NCBI GenBank assembly: GCA_023228945.1 | Contig: JALOAI010000035.1 | Coordinates: forward strand, 1 to 42,626 | DNA: 42,626 nt | Source: Pigmentiphaga sp. | Lineage (GTDB): Bacteria; Pseudomonadota; Gammaproteobacteria; Burkholderiales; Burkholderiaceae_B | Direction of reading: 5' to 3' | Shown here: positions 1 to 9,131 of the stretch, one piece after another | Layout of the letters: each line of letters begins with the position of its first letter | Position numbering within the stretch: position 1 is the first letter of the stretch | The notes under the pieces: generated by a model | What the model was told of the DNA's origin: nothing | Seen by the model: only the letters and a program-made list of their open reading frames with translations | The model's database searches: none | Position numbers and translations under genes: made by a program

Positions 1-1053
1 GAAGGCCGCAGTTTCCGTCTGGAAGACGTCGGTGCCGAGCGCCGAGCGGTCCTGACCCAGGCACTCGACCTGCCCAGCGTGAGCGATGGCGTGATCCAGG
101 GCGCCGGCGTGCGCGTGGTGTTGCGCGAGGGCGCTCAAGCGGAGCAGCTCCAGGCCCTGTCCGATCAGGCGCGAGTGGAGCTGGCGCAGGTGCCCGCGCG
201 CTTCGAAGACGCCTTCATCGATCTGCTCGGTGGCGGCCCCGGCGGCACTTCGACGCTGGCCGAGCGTCTGCCGCCGGTTGAGCTGGGTTCCGACATTGCC
301 GTGTCGTGCCGAAACCTCACCAAGCGCTTCGGCGAGTTCACCGCCACCGACAACGTCAGCTTCGAGGTGCAAAAGGGCGAAATCTTCGGCCTGCTCGGCC
401 CTAACGGCGCCGGCAAGTCCACCACCTTCAAGATGTTGTGCGGCCTGTTGAAACCAACTGCTGGCGAAGCGCATGTGGTGGGCCATGATCTGCGCCGCGC
501 CACCGGCGCAGCCAAGAGCCGGCTCGGCTACATGGCGCAGAAGTTTTCGCTCTACGGCCTGCTCTCGGTGCAGCAGAACCTGGAATTCTCGGCCGGCGTC
601 TACGGACTGGAAGGCAACACCCGGCGCGAGCGCATTGCCGAGATGATCGAAACCTTCGATCTGGGCGACTGGCTGTCCGCCACGCCCGATTCCCTGCCGC
701 TGGGCCACAAGCAGCGCCTGGCATTGGCTTGTTCGCTGATGCACCGGCCGCCCGTGCTGTTCCTGGATGAACCCACTTCGGGCGTGGACCCGATCACCCG
801 GCGGGAATTCTGGACCCACATCAACGGACTGGCCCGCAAGGGCGTGACCATCATGGTCACCACCCACTTCATGGACGAGGCCGAATACTGCGACCGCGTG
901 GCCATGCTCTCGCGTGCGCAACTGATCGCGCTGGATACGCCCGACGCGCTCAAACGTTCGGCGGTCAGCCCCGAACAACCCGACCCGACGATGGAGGACG
1001 CCTTCATTCACCTGGTGGAGTCGTCAGACCGCGAGCTGGAGGCCGCCACATGA
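1..1053 (+). CDS. ABC exporter twin-ATPase subunit, YbhF-like (5' end outside window)
   Basis: C-terminal part of an ATP-binding subunit of an ABC-2 type exporter. The frame is open from base 1, so the true start lies upstream; ATG-like starts inside the window are internal. A full nucleotide-binding domain follows about 80 residues that look like the tail of a preceding domain: Walker A GPNGAGKST at nt 398-424, a weak signature LPLGHKQR in place of LSGGQ, Walker B LFLDEPTSGVDP, and the H-loop in TTHFMDEAEYC. The preceding residues suggest a second ATPase domain upstream, as in YbhF (two fused NBDs). Its stop overlaps the next permease start (ATGA). With two permeases and an outer-membrane lipoprotein after it, this is probably a drug or cationic-compound efflux system. 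Substrate is unknown. Confidence 0.85.
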   Translation, partial: EGRSFRLEDVGAERRAVLTQALDLPSVSDGVIQGAGVRVVLREGAQAEQLQALSDQARVELAQVPARFEDAFIDLLGGGPGGTSTLAERLPPVELGSDIAVSCRNLTKRFGEFTATDNVSFEVQKGEIFGLLGPNGAGKSTTFKMLCGLLKPTAGEAHVVGHDLRRATGAAKSRLGYMAQKFSLYGLLSVQQNLEFSAGVYGLEGNTRRERIAEMIETFDLGDWLSATPDSLPLGHKQRLALACSLMHRPPVLFLDEPTSGVDPITRREFWTHINGLARKGVTIMVTTHFMDEAEYCDRVAMLSRAQLIALDTPDALKRSAVSPEQPDPTMEDAFIHLVESSDRELEAAT

Positions 1054-2219
1054 ACGGCGCCACAATGCACAAAGACGGAAGTGGCCCCCTGCAGACCGAC
1101 TTGCGCCGTTTTGATTTACGGCGCTTGATCGCCCTGGTGACCAAGGAAAGCTACCAGGCGCTGCGCGACCCCTCGACGCTGCTGATCGCGTTCGTGCTGC
1201 CAGTGGTGTTGCTGCTGCTGTTCGCCTATGCGGTGTCGCTGGATGCGAAGGATGTCCGTGTCGGCGTGGTCCTGGAGTCGCCCGGCGCATCGGCACACTC
1301 GCTGGCCGCAGCGTTTTCGGGCACCCGCTTCCTGAATACGCACTTCGCCCATGACCGGCGCGAAGTGGCCGACCAACTGGTTTCAGGCGACCTGCGCGGC
1401 TACGTGGTGATTCCGCAGGATTTCGAGCAGCGTCTGGCCCAGCGTGGCAGCGAGCCGCTGGTGCAGATCGTCACCGATGGCTCCTACCCCAATACCGCCA
1501 ACTACGTCGAGAACTACGCCCGTGGCGTGGTCCAGTCCTGGCGTGCCGGACTGGACGTCGGAGCACCAGCGCAGGCCGTCATGCTGGAACCGCGCTACTG
1601 GTTCAACCCCGAGCTGGAAAGCCGCCGCGCACTGATTCCCGGTGCCATCGCCATCGTCATGACCATCATCGGCACCATGCTGACTGCACTGGTGGTGGCG
1701 CGTGAATGGGAGCGCGGCACCATGGAGGCGGTGCTGTCCACGCCGGCCTCGGTGGCCGAAATCCTGATCGGCAAGCTGCTGCCGTACTTCGTGCTCGGCA
1801 TGCTGTCCACGCTGGGTGCGGCGGCGCTGGCGGTGTTCGTGTTCGGGGTCCCGATGCGGGGCTCGCTGGCGGCGCTGCTGCTGCTGTCGGCGGTGTTCAT
1901 GGTGCCGGCGCTGGGTCAGGGTCTGCTGATTTCCTCCTTGGCACGCAACCAGTTCCTGGCCGCGCAGATCGCGCTGTTCACGGGTTTTCTGCCGGCTTTC
2001 ATGCTGTCGGGCTTTCTGTATGAGATCGACGCGATGCCCGCGCCGATCCGGGCCATCACCCGGCTGGTTCCGGCGCGTTACTTCGTCGATTCGCTGAAGA
2101 CGGTGTTCCTGGCCGGCGACATCTGGGCCGTGTTCCTGCCCAACCTGGCGGCCATGGCGGCGATCGGGGTGCTGTTCTTCGTGATCGCCAAGCGCGCCAC
2201 GCGCAAGAACCTGGAGTGA
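1050..2219 (+). CDS. ABC-2 type permease, YbhS-like
   Basis: Inner-membrane permease, 389 aa, of the ABC2_membrane_3 type. One TM segment lies near the N-terminus (about residues 45-65, hydrophobic run after ALRDPSTLL). A large periplasmic domain follows to about residue 190, then five hydrophobic segments to the C-terminus. The pattern REWERGTMEAVLSTP after the second TM is typical of the family. The ATG at 1050 overlaps the stop of the ATPase gene, implying translational coupling. It should pair with the next permease as a heterodimer driven by the upstream ATPase. The assignment is by family and gene order; nothing in the sequence names a substrate. Confidence 0.85.
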   Translation: MNGATMHKDGSGPLQTDLRRFDLRRLIALVTKESYQALRDPSTLLIAFVLPVVLLLLFAYAVSLDAKDVRVGVVLESPGASAHSLAAAFSGTRFLNTHFAHDRREVADQLVSGDLRGYVVIPQDFEQRLAQRGSEPLVQIVTDGSYPNTANYVENYARGVVQSWRAGLDVGAPAQAVMLEPRYWFNPELESRRALIPGAIAIVMTIIGTMLTALVVAREWERGTMEAVLSTPASVAEILIGKLLPYFVLGMLSTLGAAALAVFVFGVPMRGSLAALLLLSAVFMVPALGQGLLISSLARNQFLAAQIALFTGFLPAFMLSGFLYEIDAMPAPIRAITRLVPARYFVDSLKTVFLAGDIWAVFLPNLAAMAAIGVLFFVIAKRATRKNLE

Positions 2220-2223
2220 AGCG

Positions 2224-3342
2224 ATGTTGACGTCCGCATTCTCGTTGACCCGCCTGCGCGCCCAGTTCATCAAGGAGGTGCTCAGCGTCCTGCGCGACCC
2301 GCGCAGCCGCATGGTGGTGTTCGTGCCGCCGATCCTGCAGTTGCTGGTGTTCGCCTTTGCCGCGACGCTGGAAGTGCGCAACGTCGATATCGCCGTCTAC
2401 GATCAGGATGCGGGGCGCTGGTCGCACGAGTTGGTACAGCGCCTGGACAGCGCCCGCTTCATCACCCACGTCCGGCATGTCGACAGCCAACAGCAGCTCC
2501 ACGAGCTGATCGACCGTGGCGAGGTGATCGCCGCGCTCGCCATCCCGGTGGATTTCTCGCGCTCCATCGCCGCCGGCGAAAGTGGCCGCGCGCAGGTACT
2601 GGTCGATGGCCGGCGCAGCAACTCCGGGCAGATCACCGTGGCCTATCTGTCCACCATCGCCGCCGATGTCGGCGCCGAGGTCGTGCCCGACGCCCAGGCA
2701 CCAACGCCCGTGGTCGTGCGCCACTGGTTCAACCCGAATCTGGTCTACCGCTGGTTCATCGTGCCCGGCCTGACGGGCATCCTGGCGCTGTTCAGCTCGC
2801 TCTTGATCACCTCGTTGTCGATCGCGCGCGAGCGCGAGCTGGGCACCTTCGACCAGTTGCTGGTGTCGCCCACCTCGACGCCCGAGATCATCATCTCCAA
2901 GTCGCTGCCGGCACTCGCAATTGGCACCGGGCTGGGCCTGTTCATGATTAGCGCGGGCGTCTTCCTGTTCGGCATCCCGTTTACGGGCTCGTTTGCACTC
3001 CTGCTTGCCAGCCTGGTGCTGTTCATCGCCTCGGTGGTCGGCATCGGCCTGATGATTTCCGCGGTCAGCATGACGCAGCAGCAGGCCATCCTGGGGGCGT
3101 TCGCCGTCGGCGTGCCGGCGGTGCTGATGTCAGGCTTTGCGACGCCTGTGGAAAACATGCCTGTCGTCCTGCAATGGCTGGCTCAGGCCATTCCGCTGAC
3201 CCACTTCCTCATCATCGTCGAAGGCAGCTTTCTCAAGGCCATGCCGCCCGGTGACATTCTCGCCAGCCTGTGGCCGCTGGCGGTCATCGCCCTGGCCACG
3301 CTGACGATGGCCACCGTATTCGTCCGAGGACGCCTGCAATGA
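2224..3342 (+). CDS. ABC-2 type permease, YbhR-like
   Basis: Second inner-membrane permease, 372 aa, with the same plan as its neighbour: one N-terminal TM segment (VFVPPILQLLVFAF region), a periplasmic domain to about residue 170, then five TM segments. The conserved RERELGTFDQLLVSP motif is the counterpart of the first permease's REWERGTMEAVLSTP. It begins 4 nt after the preceding stop and its own stop overlaps the next start (ATGA), so all four genes form one operon. About 370 aa fits YbhR/YhiI-type permeases. Confidence 0.85.
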   Translation: MLTSAFSLTRLRAQFIKEVLSVLRDPRSRMVVFVPPILQLLVFAFAATLEVRNVDIAVYDQDAGRWSHELVQRLDSARFITHVRHVDSQQQLHELIDRGEVIAALAIPVDFSRSIAAGESGRAQVLVDGRRSNSGQITVAYLSTIAADVGAEVVPDAQAPTPVVVRHWFNPNLVYRWFIVPGLTGILALFSSLLITSLSIARERELGTFDQLLVSPTSTPEIIISKSLPALAIGTGLGLFMISAGVFLFGIPFTGSFALLLASLVLFIASVVGIGLMISAVSMTQQQAILGAFAVGVPAVLMSGFATPVENMPVVLQWLAQAIPLTHFLIIVEGSFLKAMPPGDILASLWPLAVIALATLTMATVFVRGRLQ

Positions 3343-4922
3343 AATCCAAGCCCCGCACTCCCTTTCTTCGCGCAACCGTCACCGGCCTGACCCCTGGGCG
3401 CGCGCGTCCGCTCGCGCTGGCCCTGTCCTGCGTGCTGCTGACTGCCTGCGCAAGCGTGGGCCCCGACTACCGCGAGCCGCCGCCGGTCGACGTCGGCAGC
3501 GGCTGGAGCTTGCCGTTGGCAAGCGAATCCCAGTCCGCAGACTTGAGCCAATGGTGGTCTGCACTGGACGATCCCATCCTCGATCGCCTGATGGCCACGG
3601 CGCTGGCACAGAACCTGGATCTGCGCCAGGCTGCGGCACGCATCGATGAGGCACGCGCCCTGCGCGATCGTGTGGCCGGCGAGGCATTGCCCACCGCCGC
3701 CGCTGGCGCGAGCGTCAACCGGCGCCGTCAAAGCGAGAACGGACCCCTGCCCGTAGGTTCGATCCCCGGCCTTGACGCCACGCAGACCATCTACGACGCG
3801 GGCTTCGACGCGGCCTGGGAGGCCGACTTGTTCGGGGCCAAGCGGCGGGCGCTGGAAGGCGCCAGCGCCCGCCTGCAGGCGACCGAAGCCGAGGCGCAGG
3901 GCGTACGCATGCGCATCGTGGCCGAGGTCGCGCGCACCTGGTTCACCGCCGTCGGCGCCCGCTACGAGTTGCACGCACAACAGGCCACACTGGATACGCT
4001 GCAGCAGACCTTGGAATTGGTGCGCCTGCGGCATGCGCTGGGCGACGCGTCGGCCGCCGACGTGGAGGCGGCGTACGCCCAATGGACAGCAGTCAACGCG
4101 CTCATCCCGGATATCCAGGCGCGTCAGCGCGCCGCGATACTCAGCCTGGGCGTGCTGCTGGGCGCGCCGCCGGAGCGGGAGCTGGCACTGCTGGATGGCC
4201 CCTTGACGCCGAGCACGCTGCGGGCACTGCCGGTGGGCGAGCGCGCAGATATGCTGCGCCGACGTCCTGATGTGTTGGCTGCGGAACGTCGCCTGGCAGC
4301 GAGTTCCGCCGACATCGGCGTAGCCACGGCCGAGTTGTTCCCCAAACTCTCCATCGGTGTCGGCGGCGGGTTTCAGGCGCTCAGTACGGGCGATTGGTTC
4401 GATGCATCCAGCTCGCGTTTCTCCATCCTGCCGCTGATTTCCTGGCGCGTGTTCGACGGTGGCCGTGTGCGAGCCGAAATTCGGGCACGTGAGGCGGCCG
4501 AGCGGCAGGCCGCGCTGGCCTATGAGCAAGCCGTGCTGACGGCGCTGGGCGACGCCGAGCGCGCGCTGGGCGACTACCACGGCGGGCTGGACACACTGGA
4601 ACGCCGCGGCATGGCACTGGATGCCGCGCGCACAAGCTACGGCCACACCAGGACGCGCTACGCGGCGGGCGATATCGCGCTGGTCGAACTGCTGGCTGCC
4701 CAGCGAAGCCTGCATGAGGCCGAAATCGCAGCCGCGCGGGCACAGACCAACGCCGCCGTGCAATTGGTGGCGCTGTACAAGGCCCTGGGTGGTGGCTGGG
4801 AGGTATCCGCCGCGGCATCCAACGCAACCCATCCTCTGCTGGGCACTGCCGCCCCGTCGCATTTTCAAGCCGGCGGTTCGACACCAGGAGACGATCTTAA
4901 GAATCAACGTTGGAAGTCTTGA
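3339..4922 (+). CDS. Outer-membrane efflux lipoprotein, NodT/TolC family
   Basis: 527-aa outer-membrane channel of the NodT family. The start at 3339 overlaps the previous stop and places a lipoprotein signal correctly: basic N-terminus, hydrophobic stretch LALALSCVLLTAC with lipobox LTAC, mature N-terminal cysteine, then VGPDYREPP, a hallmark of this family. Two repeated long-helix OEP domains follow, with the usual RPDVLAAERRLAA stretch in the middle. An in-frame start 69 nt upstream would bury the signal peptide and is unlikely. The last ~35 residues after the OEP domain are low in hydrophobicity and look non-conserved. It supplies the exit duct for the YbhFSR-like pump; the membrane-fusion protein is presumably upstream of the window. 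Confidence 0.9.
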   Translation: MKSKPRTPFLRATVTGLTPGRARPLALALSCVLLTACASVGPDYREPPPVDVGSGWSLPLASESQSADLSQWWSALDDPILDRLMATALAQNLDLRQAAARIDEARALRDRVAGEALPTAAAGASVNRRRQSENGPLPVGSIPGLDATQTIYDAGFDAAWEADLFGAKRRALEGASARLQATEAEAQGVRMRIVAEVARTWFTAVGARYELHAQQATLDTLQQTLELVRLRHALGDASAADVEAAYAQWTAVNALIPDIQARQRAAILSLGVLLGAPPERELALLDGPLTPSTLRALPVGERADMLRRRPDVLAAERRLAASSADIGVATAELFPKLSIGVGGGFQALSTGDWFDASSSRFSILPLISWRVFDGGRVRAEIRAREAAERQAALAYEQAVLTALGDAERALGDYHGGLDTLERRGMALDAARTSYGHTRTRYAAGDIALVELLAAQRSLHEAEIAAARAQTNAAVQLVALYKALGGGWEVSAAASNATHPLLGTAAPSHFQAGGSTPGDDLKNQRWKS

Positions 4923-5497
4923 TCGCCTTGCCCGCTTCGTCGTCGGACTCCCATCTATGCCACGCCACCGACGGTTGATCTGCTCGGAATGATGCTGCCC
5001 GATAGCGCTCTCGCTCGCCCTCCGTAAGGCAGATGATCGTCCTTCGGGTGTAAGCGTTGGGAATGGCAATCTCCAAGGGGGTTCTGACTCAAGGCAATTT
5101 CCGTGACCGTGAACTAACGGGAAAAAACTAGTACGCATGCTCCGCACACGATCATCGCTGCTGTCTGCCAGCTTTTTTTTAACGGTACCCCCAAAAAAAT
5201 TGCGGGTGCGTCAGGTGATCGGGACACCGGTTTCCGTGACAGGACATGACCACGCGCCCAAGCGTAGGCCTCGTCGTTTGGGGCGAGGTAAGCGAGGCCA
5301 ATCTGCCGGAGCCGGAGGCCTCCGAAGTTCATCCTGTGGTTGTGCGGTGCAGCAAATAGACTTTGACGCTCTGAGCCGCGATTGCCTAGATTGTCGTTGA
5401 CGGCGGCAAGTAGCAGGCTTCTTGCACGGGCGAGTATCTATTCGTCTGTGCGCTCCGGGCTTCTTGCCGATCACCATTCCGACTCTTGGCGATTGAC
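4923..5497 (+). other. Gene-free interval
   Basis: 575 bases with no convincing gene on either strand; short open frames have atypical composition and no recognisable motif. GC is visibly lower than the flanks. It contains homopolymer runs around 5174-5206 (a T8 tract, then GGTACCCCC and an A7 tract). The word GCTTCTTGC occurs twice about 40 bp apart near 5416 and 5459. The composition shift would fit a scar of past integration, but no integrase or att repeat could be identified. Confidence 0.5.
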
Positions 5498-6100
5498 ATG
5501 ACCACCCCGACCCTGCGCTATTACCTGGCACCCCGCTCACCCTGGACTTATCTCGGTCATCACCGTGTCCGGCAACTGGCCGCCAAATATGGCGTGCCGA
5601 TAGAGCTTCGGCCGTTTGACCTTGGCGAGATTTTTCCCATTACCGGTGGCTTGCAGCTTGCGCAACGTTCGCCGCAGCGCCAAGCCTATCGATTGATCGA
5701 AATCGAGCGTTGGTCAAAATTTTTGAATCTGCCGATGAGTTTGCAACCACGCCATTTTCCGATGGAGGAGCACAACGCCGCGCGCATGATTCTTGCCGCC
5801 CTGCGGCGGTTCGGCACCGAGGCGGCGCTGGATCTCGCCGGTGCCTGCTTGAAAGCCGTTTGGTCTCGGGAGCTCAATATCGCCGATCCCGCAACGCTGC
5901 AAACCCTGGCTGGCGAATGCGGCTTGCCGGGAAAAGAATTGTGGGACGCCAGCGCGGCCGAAGAAGAGAGCTATGCCAGCAATACCAAGGCCGCACTTGA
6001 ACTCGGTGTTTTTGGCGCGCCGTGGTACGAGTACCGTGGTGAATCGTTCTGGGGGCAGGACCGACTGGACTTTCTGGAAAGGGCGATGCAGTCGGCCTGA
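5498..6100 (+). CDS. 2-hydroxychromene-2-carboxylate isomerase-like (DsbA-fold) protein
   Basis: 200-aa protein of the HCCA isomerase / kappa-GST family, a thioredoxin-fold enzyme with an all-helical insertion. In naphthalene catabolism NahD isomerises 2-hydroxychromene-2-carboxylate using glutathione. The N-terminal YYLAPRSPWTYLG carries the active-site serine position (S14), and GVFGAPWYEY near the C-terminus is the cis-proline loop. The GQDRLDFLERA ending is also typical. I chose ATG 5498 over the TTG at 5486. No naphthalene genes are adjacent, so the true substrate is open. It precedes a Bug binding protein and a LysR gene on the same strand. Confidence 0.8.
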   Translation: MTTPTLRYYLAPRSPWTYLGHHRVRQLAAKYGVPIELRPFDLGEIFPITGGLQLAQRSPQRQAYRLIEIERWSKFLNLPMSLQPRHFPMEEHNAARMILAALRRFGTEAALDLAGACLKAVWSRELNIADPATLQTLAGECGLPGKELWDASAAEEESYASNTKAALELGVFGAPWYEYRGESFWGQDRLDFLERAMQSA

Positions 6101-6161
6101 CCACGCAGCTCGACGCAAGCCTCGCCGATCCTTCACTTTCCACTGAAATGAGAGGTATCCC

Positions 6162-7151
6162 ATGATTTCGATCGCTCGTCGGCAATGTCTAACGTTTGCC
6201 GGAGTTGCAACCGCGGCGGCCGCCTGGCCGATACGTCCCCTCAGCGCAGCGGAGCTGCGTCAACTGACTATCCAGGTGGGTATCGCACCCGGCGGCGTAA
6301 CCGACACCGTTGCCCGCATGCTGGCCGAAGGCCTGCCCACCGATCTCGCAGAGGTCGCCTTGGTCGAGAACCGCACGGGCGCAGGCGGGCAGTTGGTACT
6401 CAATACGCTGCGCTCCGGCGCCCAAGATGGCTCGTTGCTGACGTTGACGCCCGCCTCGCAGGTGACGGTCTATCCGCATACTTACCCCAACCTGCTATAC
6501 GATCCGCTAAAGGACTTTTCTCCGGTGAGTTTGGTGGGCGTCATCGAGTTCGGCCTGGCTGTCGGGCCGCTGGTGCCCGCGGAGGTACAGACCGTGGACG
6601 ATTTTCTCAAATGGTGTGCGGAGCACCCCGAGCTCGCCACTTTCGGTTCTCCAGCGGCCGGATCGATACCACATTTCCTCGGCGAGTTGCTCGGCAGGGC
6701 GGGAGGCGTCGAGCTGGTGCATGTGCCTTATCGCGGCACCCAGCCAGCCATTTCGGATCTGATCGGTGGCCAGATCGCCGCGGTGTCGGGAACCGTCGGC
6801 GGCTTTGCCCCCTTCGTGGAACAGGGGCGCATCCGTTTGCTGGCAACATCCGGCGCCGAGCGGTCCCGGTTCGTGAGTAATGTGCCAACATATACCGAGC
6901 AGGGATTTCCCGATCTGCAATTGGTGGAGTGGATGGGGCTGTTTGCCCCCGCCGGCGTGGCACCGGCGCGGCTGGAACGTATCAGTAAAGCCGTCCACGA
7001 GGTCTTGCAGGGTGAACGCGCACGCACCGTCATGGCAAGCGCGGGCGTGGAGCCGCGGGGATCTTCGCCTCAGGTCTTGAGCGAATGGCTGATAGAGGAT
7101 TATGCTCGCTGGAAACCCATCGTCGAGACCGTGGGCTTCCAGGCTCTCTGA
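6162..7151 (+). CDS. Tripartite tricarboxylate transporter binding protein (Bug family)
   Basis: 329-aa periplasmic solute-binding protein of the TctC/Bug family, which is strongly expanded in Bordetella-like bacteria. Family marks are IQVGIAPGGVTDTVAR near the N-terminus, VENRTGAGG, LLYDPLKDFSPVSLVG, VPYRGTQPAISDLIGGQ and a C-terminal EDYARWKPIV. The signal peptide starts MISIARRQCLTFAG and has a twin arginine, so Tat export is possible, with cleavage after about residue 30 (LSAAE). A GAGAGG ribosome site precedes the ATG. It probably delivers a carboxylate, perhaps the substrate of the upstream isomerase-like enzyme. No TctA/TctB membrane genes are nearby. Confidence 0.9.
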   Translation: MISIARRQCLTFAGVATAAAAWPIRPLSAAELRQLTIQVGIAPGGVTDTVARMLAEGLPTDLAEVALVENRTGAGGQLVLNTLRSGAQDGSLLTLTPASQVTVYPHTYPNLLYDPLKDFSPVSLVGVIEFGLAVGPLVPAEVQTVDDFLKWCAEHPELATFGSPAAGSIPHFLGELLGRAGGVELVHVPYRGTQPAISDLIGGQIAAVSGTVGGFAPFVEQGRIRLLATSGAERSRFVSNVPTYTEQGFPDLQLVEWMGLFAPAGVAPARLERISKAVHEVLQGERARTVMASAGVEPRGSSPQVLSEWLIEDYARWKPIVETVGFQAL

Positions 7152-7229
7152 TTGCAGCGCGCTCTGGCACGAGTTTCGTCATCAACGGCAATTTCCGGAG
7201 GCCGGGAGGGCGGGGAGCCCGTAGTCGAG

Positions 7230-8129
7230 ATGGTCCGTCAACTTCCTCCGCTGCGAGCGGCTCGCGCCTTCGAGGCTGCCGCCCGGCATTGTAGTTTTTC
7301 ACAGGCCGGCAAAGAGCTCTGCCTCAGCGCCGGCGCGGTAAGCCATCAGGTCAGGCTATTGGAAGCCTGGGTCGGGGCGCCGCTCTTCGAACGAAGCCAT
7401 AACTCGCTGCAGCTCACCGCGCACGGGCATGAGCTGCTGCCCGTTCTGCGGGCGGCTTTCGACACGTTGGCCGAGGGCGCCGCGGATGTTCGTAACGACA
7501 CGACCGGTCGCCGGGTGCGGCTCGCCGTTTATCCCAATTTTGCGATGAATTGGCTGGTGCCGCGCCTGCCCCGCCTGCGGGAGAAGTTGCCGGACGTGGA
7601 GCTGGAGGTGCTGACCATTTCCGAGCCGCTGGGCACCTTGTTCAACCGGGCCGATCTTGCGGTGCGAGTGTATGAGAACGCGCCGCAGTACAGCTTCGAC
7701 TTTCTGTTTGCCGCCGAGCTATTTCCGGTTGGCTCGCCGAGCGACGATCCCGAAGGCAAAACCAGGCGGGATCCCGCCGCCTTGCTGCAGTTGCCGCTCT
7801 TGCATCTCACGCATTCGCCCGAAGACTGGCGGCTTTGGCTGCAAGCCGCGGGCGTGCGGGATCCTCAGCCGCAAGCGGCAATGTGGTTCGATTCGCAGGC
7901 CGTGATGATCCAGGCGGTATCGCAGGGCCTTGGCATAGCCCTGGCGCGCAGTCCCTTTGATGAGGGAGCGGTCGCGTCCGGGTATTTGCGGGTCCTTCAT
8001 CCTTTGCGGGTCTCATGCAAACATGGCTGGTACGTCATTACCCCGCGCACCATGCGCCGCGGCCGGGCCAGCGCGGTGCGCGACTGGCTGTTGAGCCAGA
8101 GGGCGCTTGTTCCCGATCCCGGGGATTGA
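7230..8129 (+). CDS. LysR-family regulator (GcvA-like)
   Basis: 299-aa LysR-type transcriptional regulator. The winged HTH occupies residues about 5-65: LRAARAFEAAARHCSFSQAG, then CLSAGAVSHQVRLLE, then LFERSHNSLQLTAHG. An effector-binding domain follows. The opening PPLRAARAFEAAARH is the GcvA/AmpR-like subgroup pattern. I chose ATG 7230; the longer frame from 7152 adds 26 residues of no family character. It lies downstream of, and on the same strand as, the isomerase-like and Bug genes. It may regulate them, but the spacing gives no proof. Confidence 0.85.
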   Translation: MVRQLPPLRAARAFEAAARHCSFSQAGKELCLSAGAVSHQVRLLEAWVGAPLFERSHNSLQLTAHGHELLPVLRAAFDTLAEGAADVRNDTTGRRVRLAVYPNFAMNWLVPRLPRLREKLPDVELEVLTISEPLGTLFNRADLAVRVYENAPQYSFDFLFAAELFPVGSPSDDPEGKTRRDPAALLQLPLLHLTHSPEDWRLWLQAAGVRDPQPQAAMWFDSQAVMIQAVSQGLGIALARSPFDEGAVASGYLRVLHPLRVSCKHGWYVITPRTMRRGRASAVRDWLLSQRALVPDPGD

Positions 8130-8186
8130 AGAATCCGCTTGCAAGCCGCGGCCTTGCCGTAACGGCCGCGCCGTACAATCGTGGAT

Positions 8187-9131
8187 ATGACTTCCACGTC
8201 CCAAGCCAGCCTGGCCGCCGCGCTCCAGGTGCGGCATTTGCGCAAATCCTATGGCGCCAAAACCATCGTCGACGACTTGTCATTCGCCATCCGGCCCGGC
8301 GAATGCTATGGCTTGCTGGGGCCCAACGGCGCCGGCAAGACCACGACCTTGCGGTCCATTCTCGGCCTGACGCCGATCGATGGCGGCGAGGTGCTTGTGC
8401 TGGGCCTGCCCGTGCCGGCGCAGGCGCAGGCGGCCCGCGCCAGAGTGGGGGTGGTGCCGCAGCTCGACAACCTCGACCCGGATTTCACCGTCGAGGAGAA
8501 CCTCCTGGTGTTCGGCCGCTATTTCGGCATGCGCGACGAGGCGATCCGGGCCCGCATCCCGGGCTTGCTGGAGTTCGCCGCGCTCACGGCCAAGCGCGGC
8601 GACCGCATCAATACCCTATCTGGCGGCATGAAGCGGCGGCTGACGCTGGCGCGCGCCTTGGTCAACGACCCCGATCTGATCGTGCTCGATGAGCCGACGA
8701 CGGGGCTGGATCCCCAAGCGCGGCACCTGGTCTGGGAGCGCCTGCGCGCCTTGTTGGCCCAGGGCAAGACGATCCTGCTCACCACTCATTTCATGGATGA
8801 GGCCGAACGGCTCTGCGGACGCGTGGGCGTGATCGACCACGGCCGGATGGTGGCCGAGGGCCCGCCGCACGACTTGATCGCCCAACACCTCGAACCTTAT
8901 GTGGTCGAAGTGTACGGCGATGGGGCGCAGGATTGGCTGGCGGGGGCGAAGGCGGGGCTCGCCGCCCGCGTCGAGATCAGCGGCGAAACGGTGTTTTGCC
9001 ATACCGCCGAACCGGCGCCGGTCGTCCAGACTCTGCACGGCCGGGCCGGCCTGCGCTATCTGCAGCGTCCGGCCAATCTCGAAGATCTGTTCCTGCGCCT
9101 GACGGGGCGCGATATGCGAGAGGAAACCTGA
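8187..9131 (+). CDS. ABC-2 exporter ATPase, NodI-like
   Basis: 314-aa ATP-binding subunit of an ABC-2 exporter in the NodI/DrrA group. Walker A is GPNGAGKTTT, the signature LSGGMKRRLTLA, Walker B LIVLDEPTTGLDP, and the H-loop LTTHFMDEAERLC. The C-terminal ~80 residues form the regulatory extension seen in NodI. ATG 8187 is preferred to GTG 8181. There is no clear ribosome site, and a TACAAT hexamer sits only 7 nt upstream. The stop overlaps the permease start (TGATG). Nod genes proper are absent, so the exported molecule is unknown; NodIJ-like pairs occur widely in Burkholderiales outside symbiosis. Confidence 0.85.
   Translation: MTSTSQASLAAALQVRHLRKSYGAKTIVDDLSFAIRPGECYGLLGPNGAGKTTTLRSILGLTPIDGGEVLVLGLPVPAQAQAARARVGVVPQLDNLDPDFTVEENLLVFGRYFGMRDEAIRARIPGLLEFAALTAKRGDRINTLSGGMKRRLTLARALVNDPDLIVLDEPTTGLDPQARHLVWERLRALLAQGKTILLTTHFMDEAERLCGRVGVIDHGRMVAEGPPHDLIAQHLEPYVVEVYGDGAQDWLAGAKAGLAARVEISGETVFCHTAEPAPVVQTLHGRAGLRYLQRPANLEDLFLRLTGRDMREET

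Noticed and set aside
3183..5147. Long minus-strand frame (654 codons) opposite the NodT-like gene
   Set aside because: It is the GC-driven shadow of a well-supported lipoprotein gene; composition is Arg/Gln/His-rich with no family motif.
5160..5220. Integrase attachment site in the homopolymer-rich stretch
   Set aside because: The G/T runs recall integrase arm sites, but no integrase, tRNA or direct repeat pair supports it.
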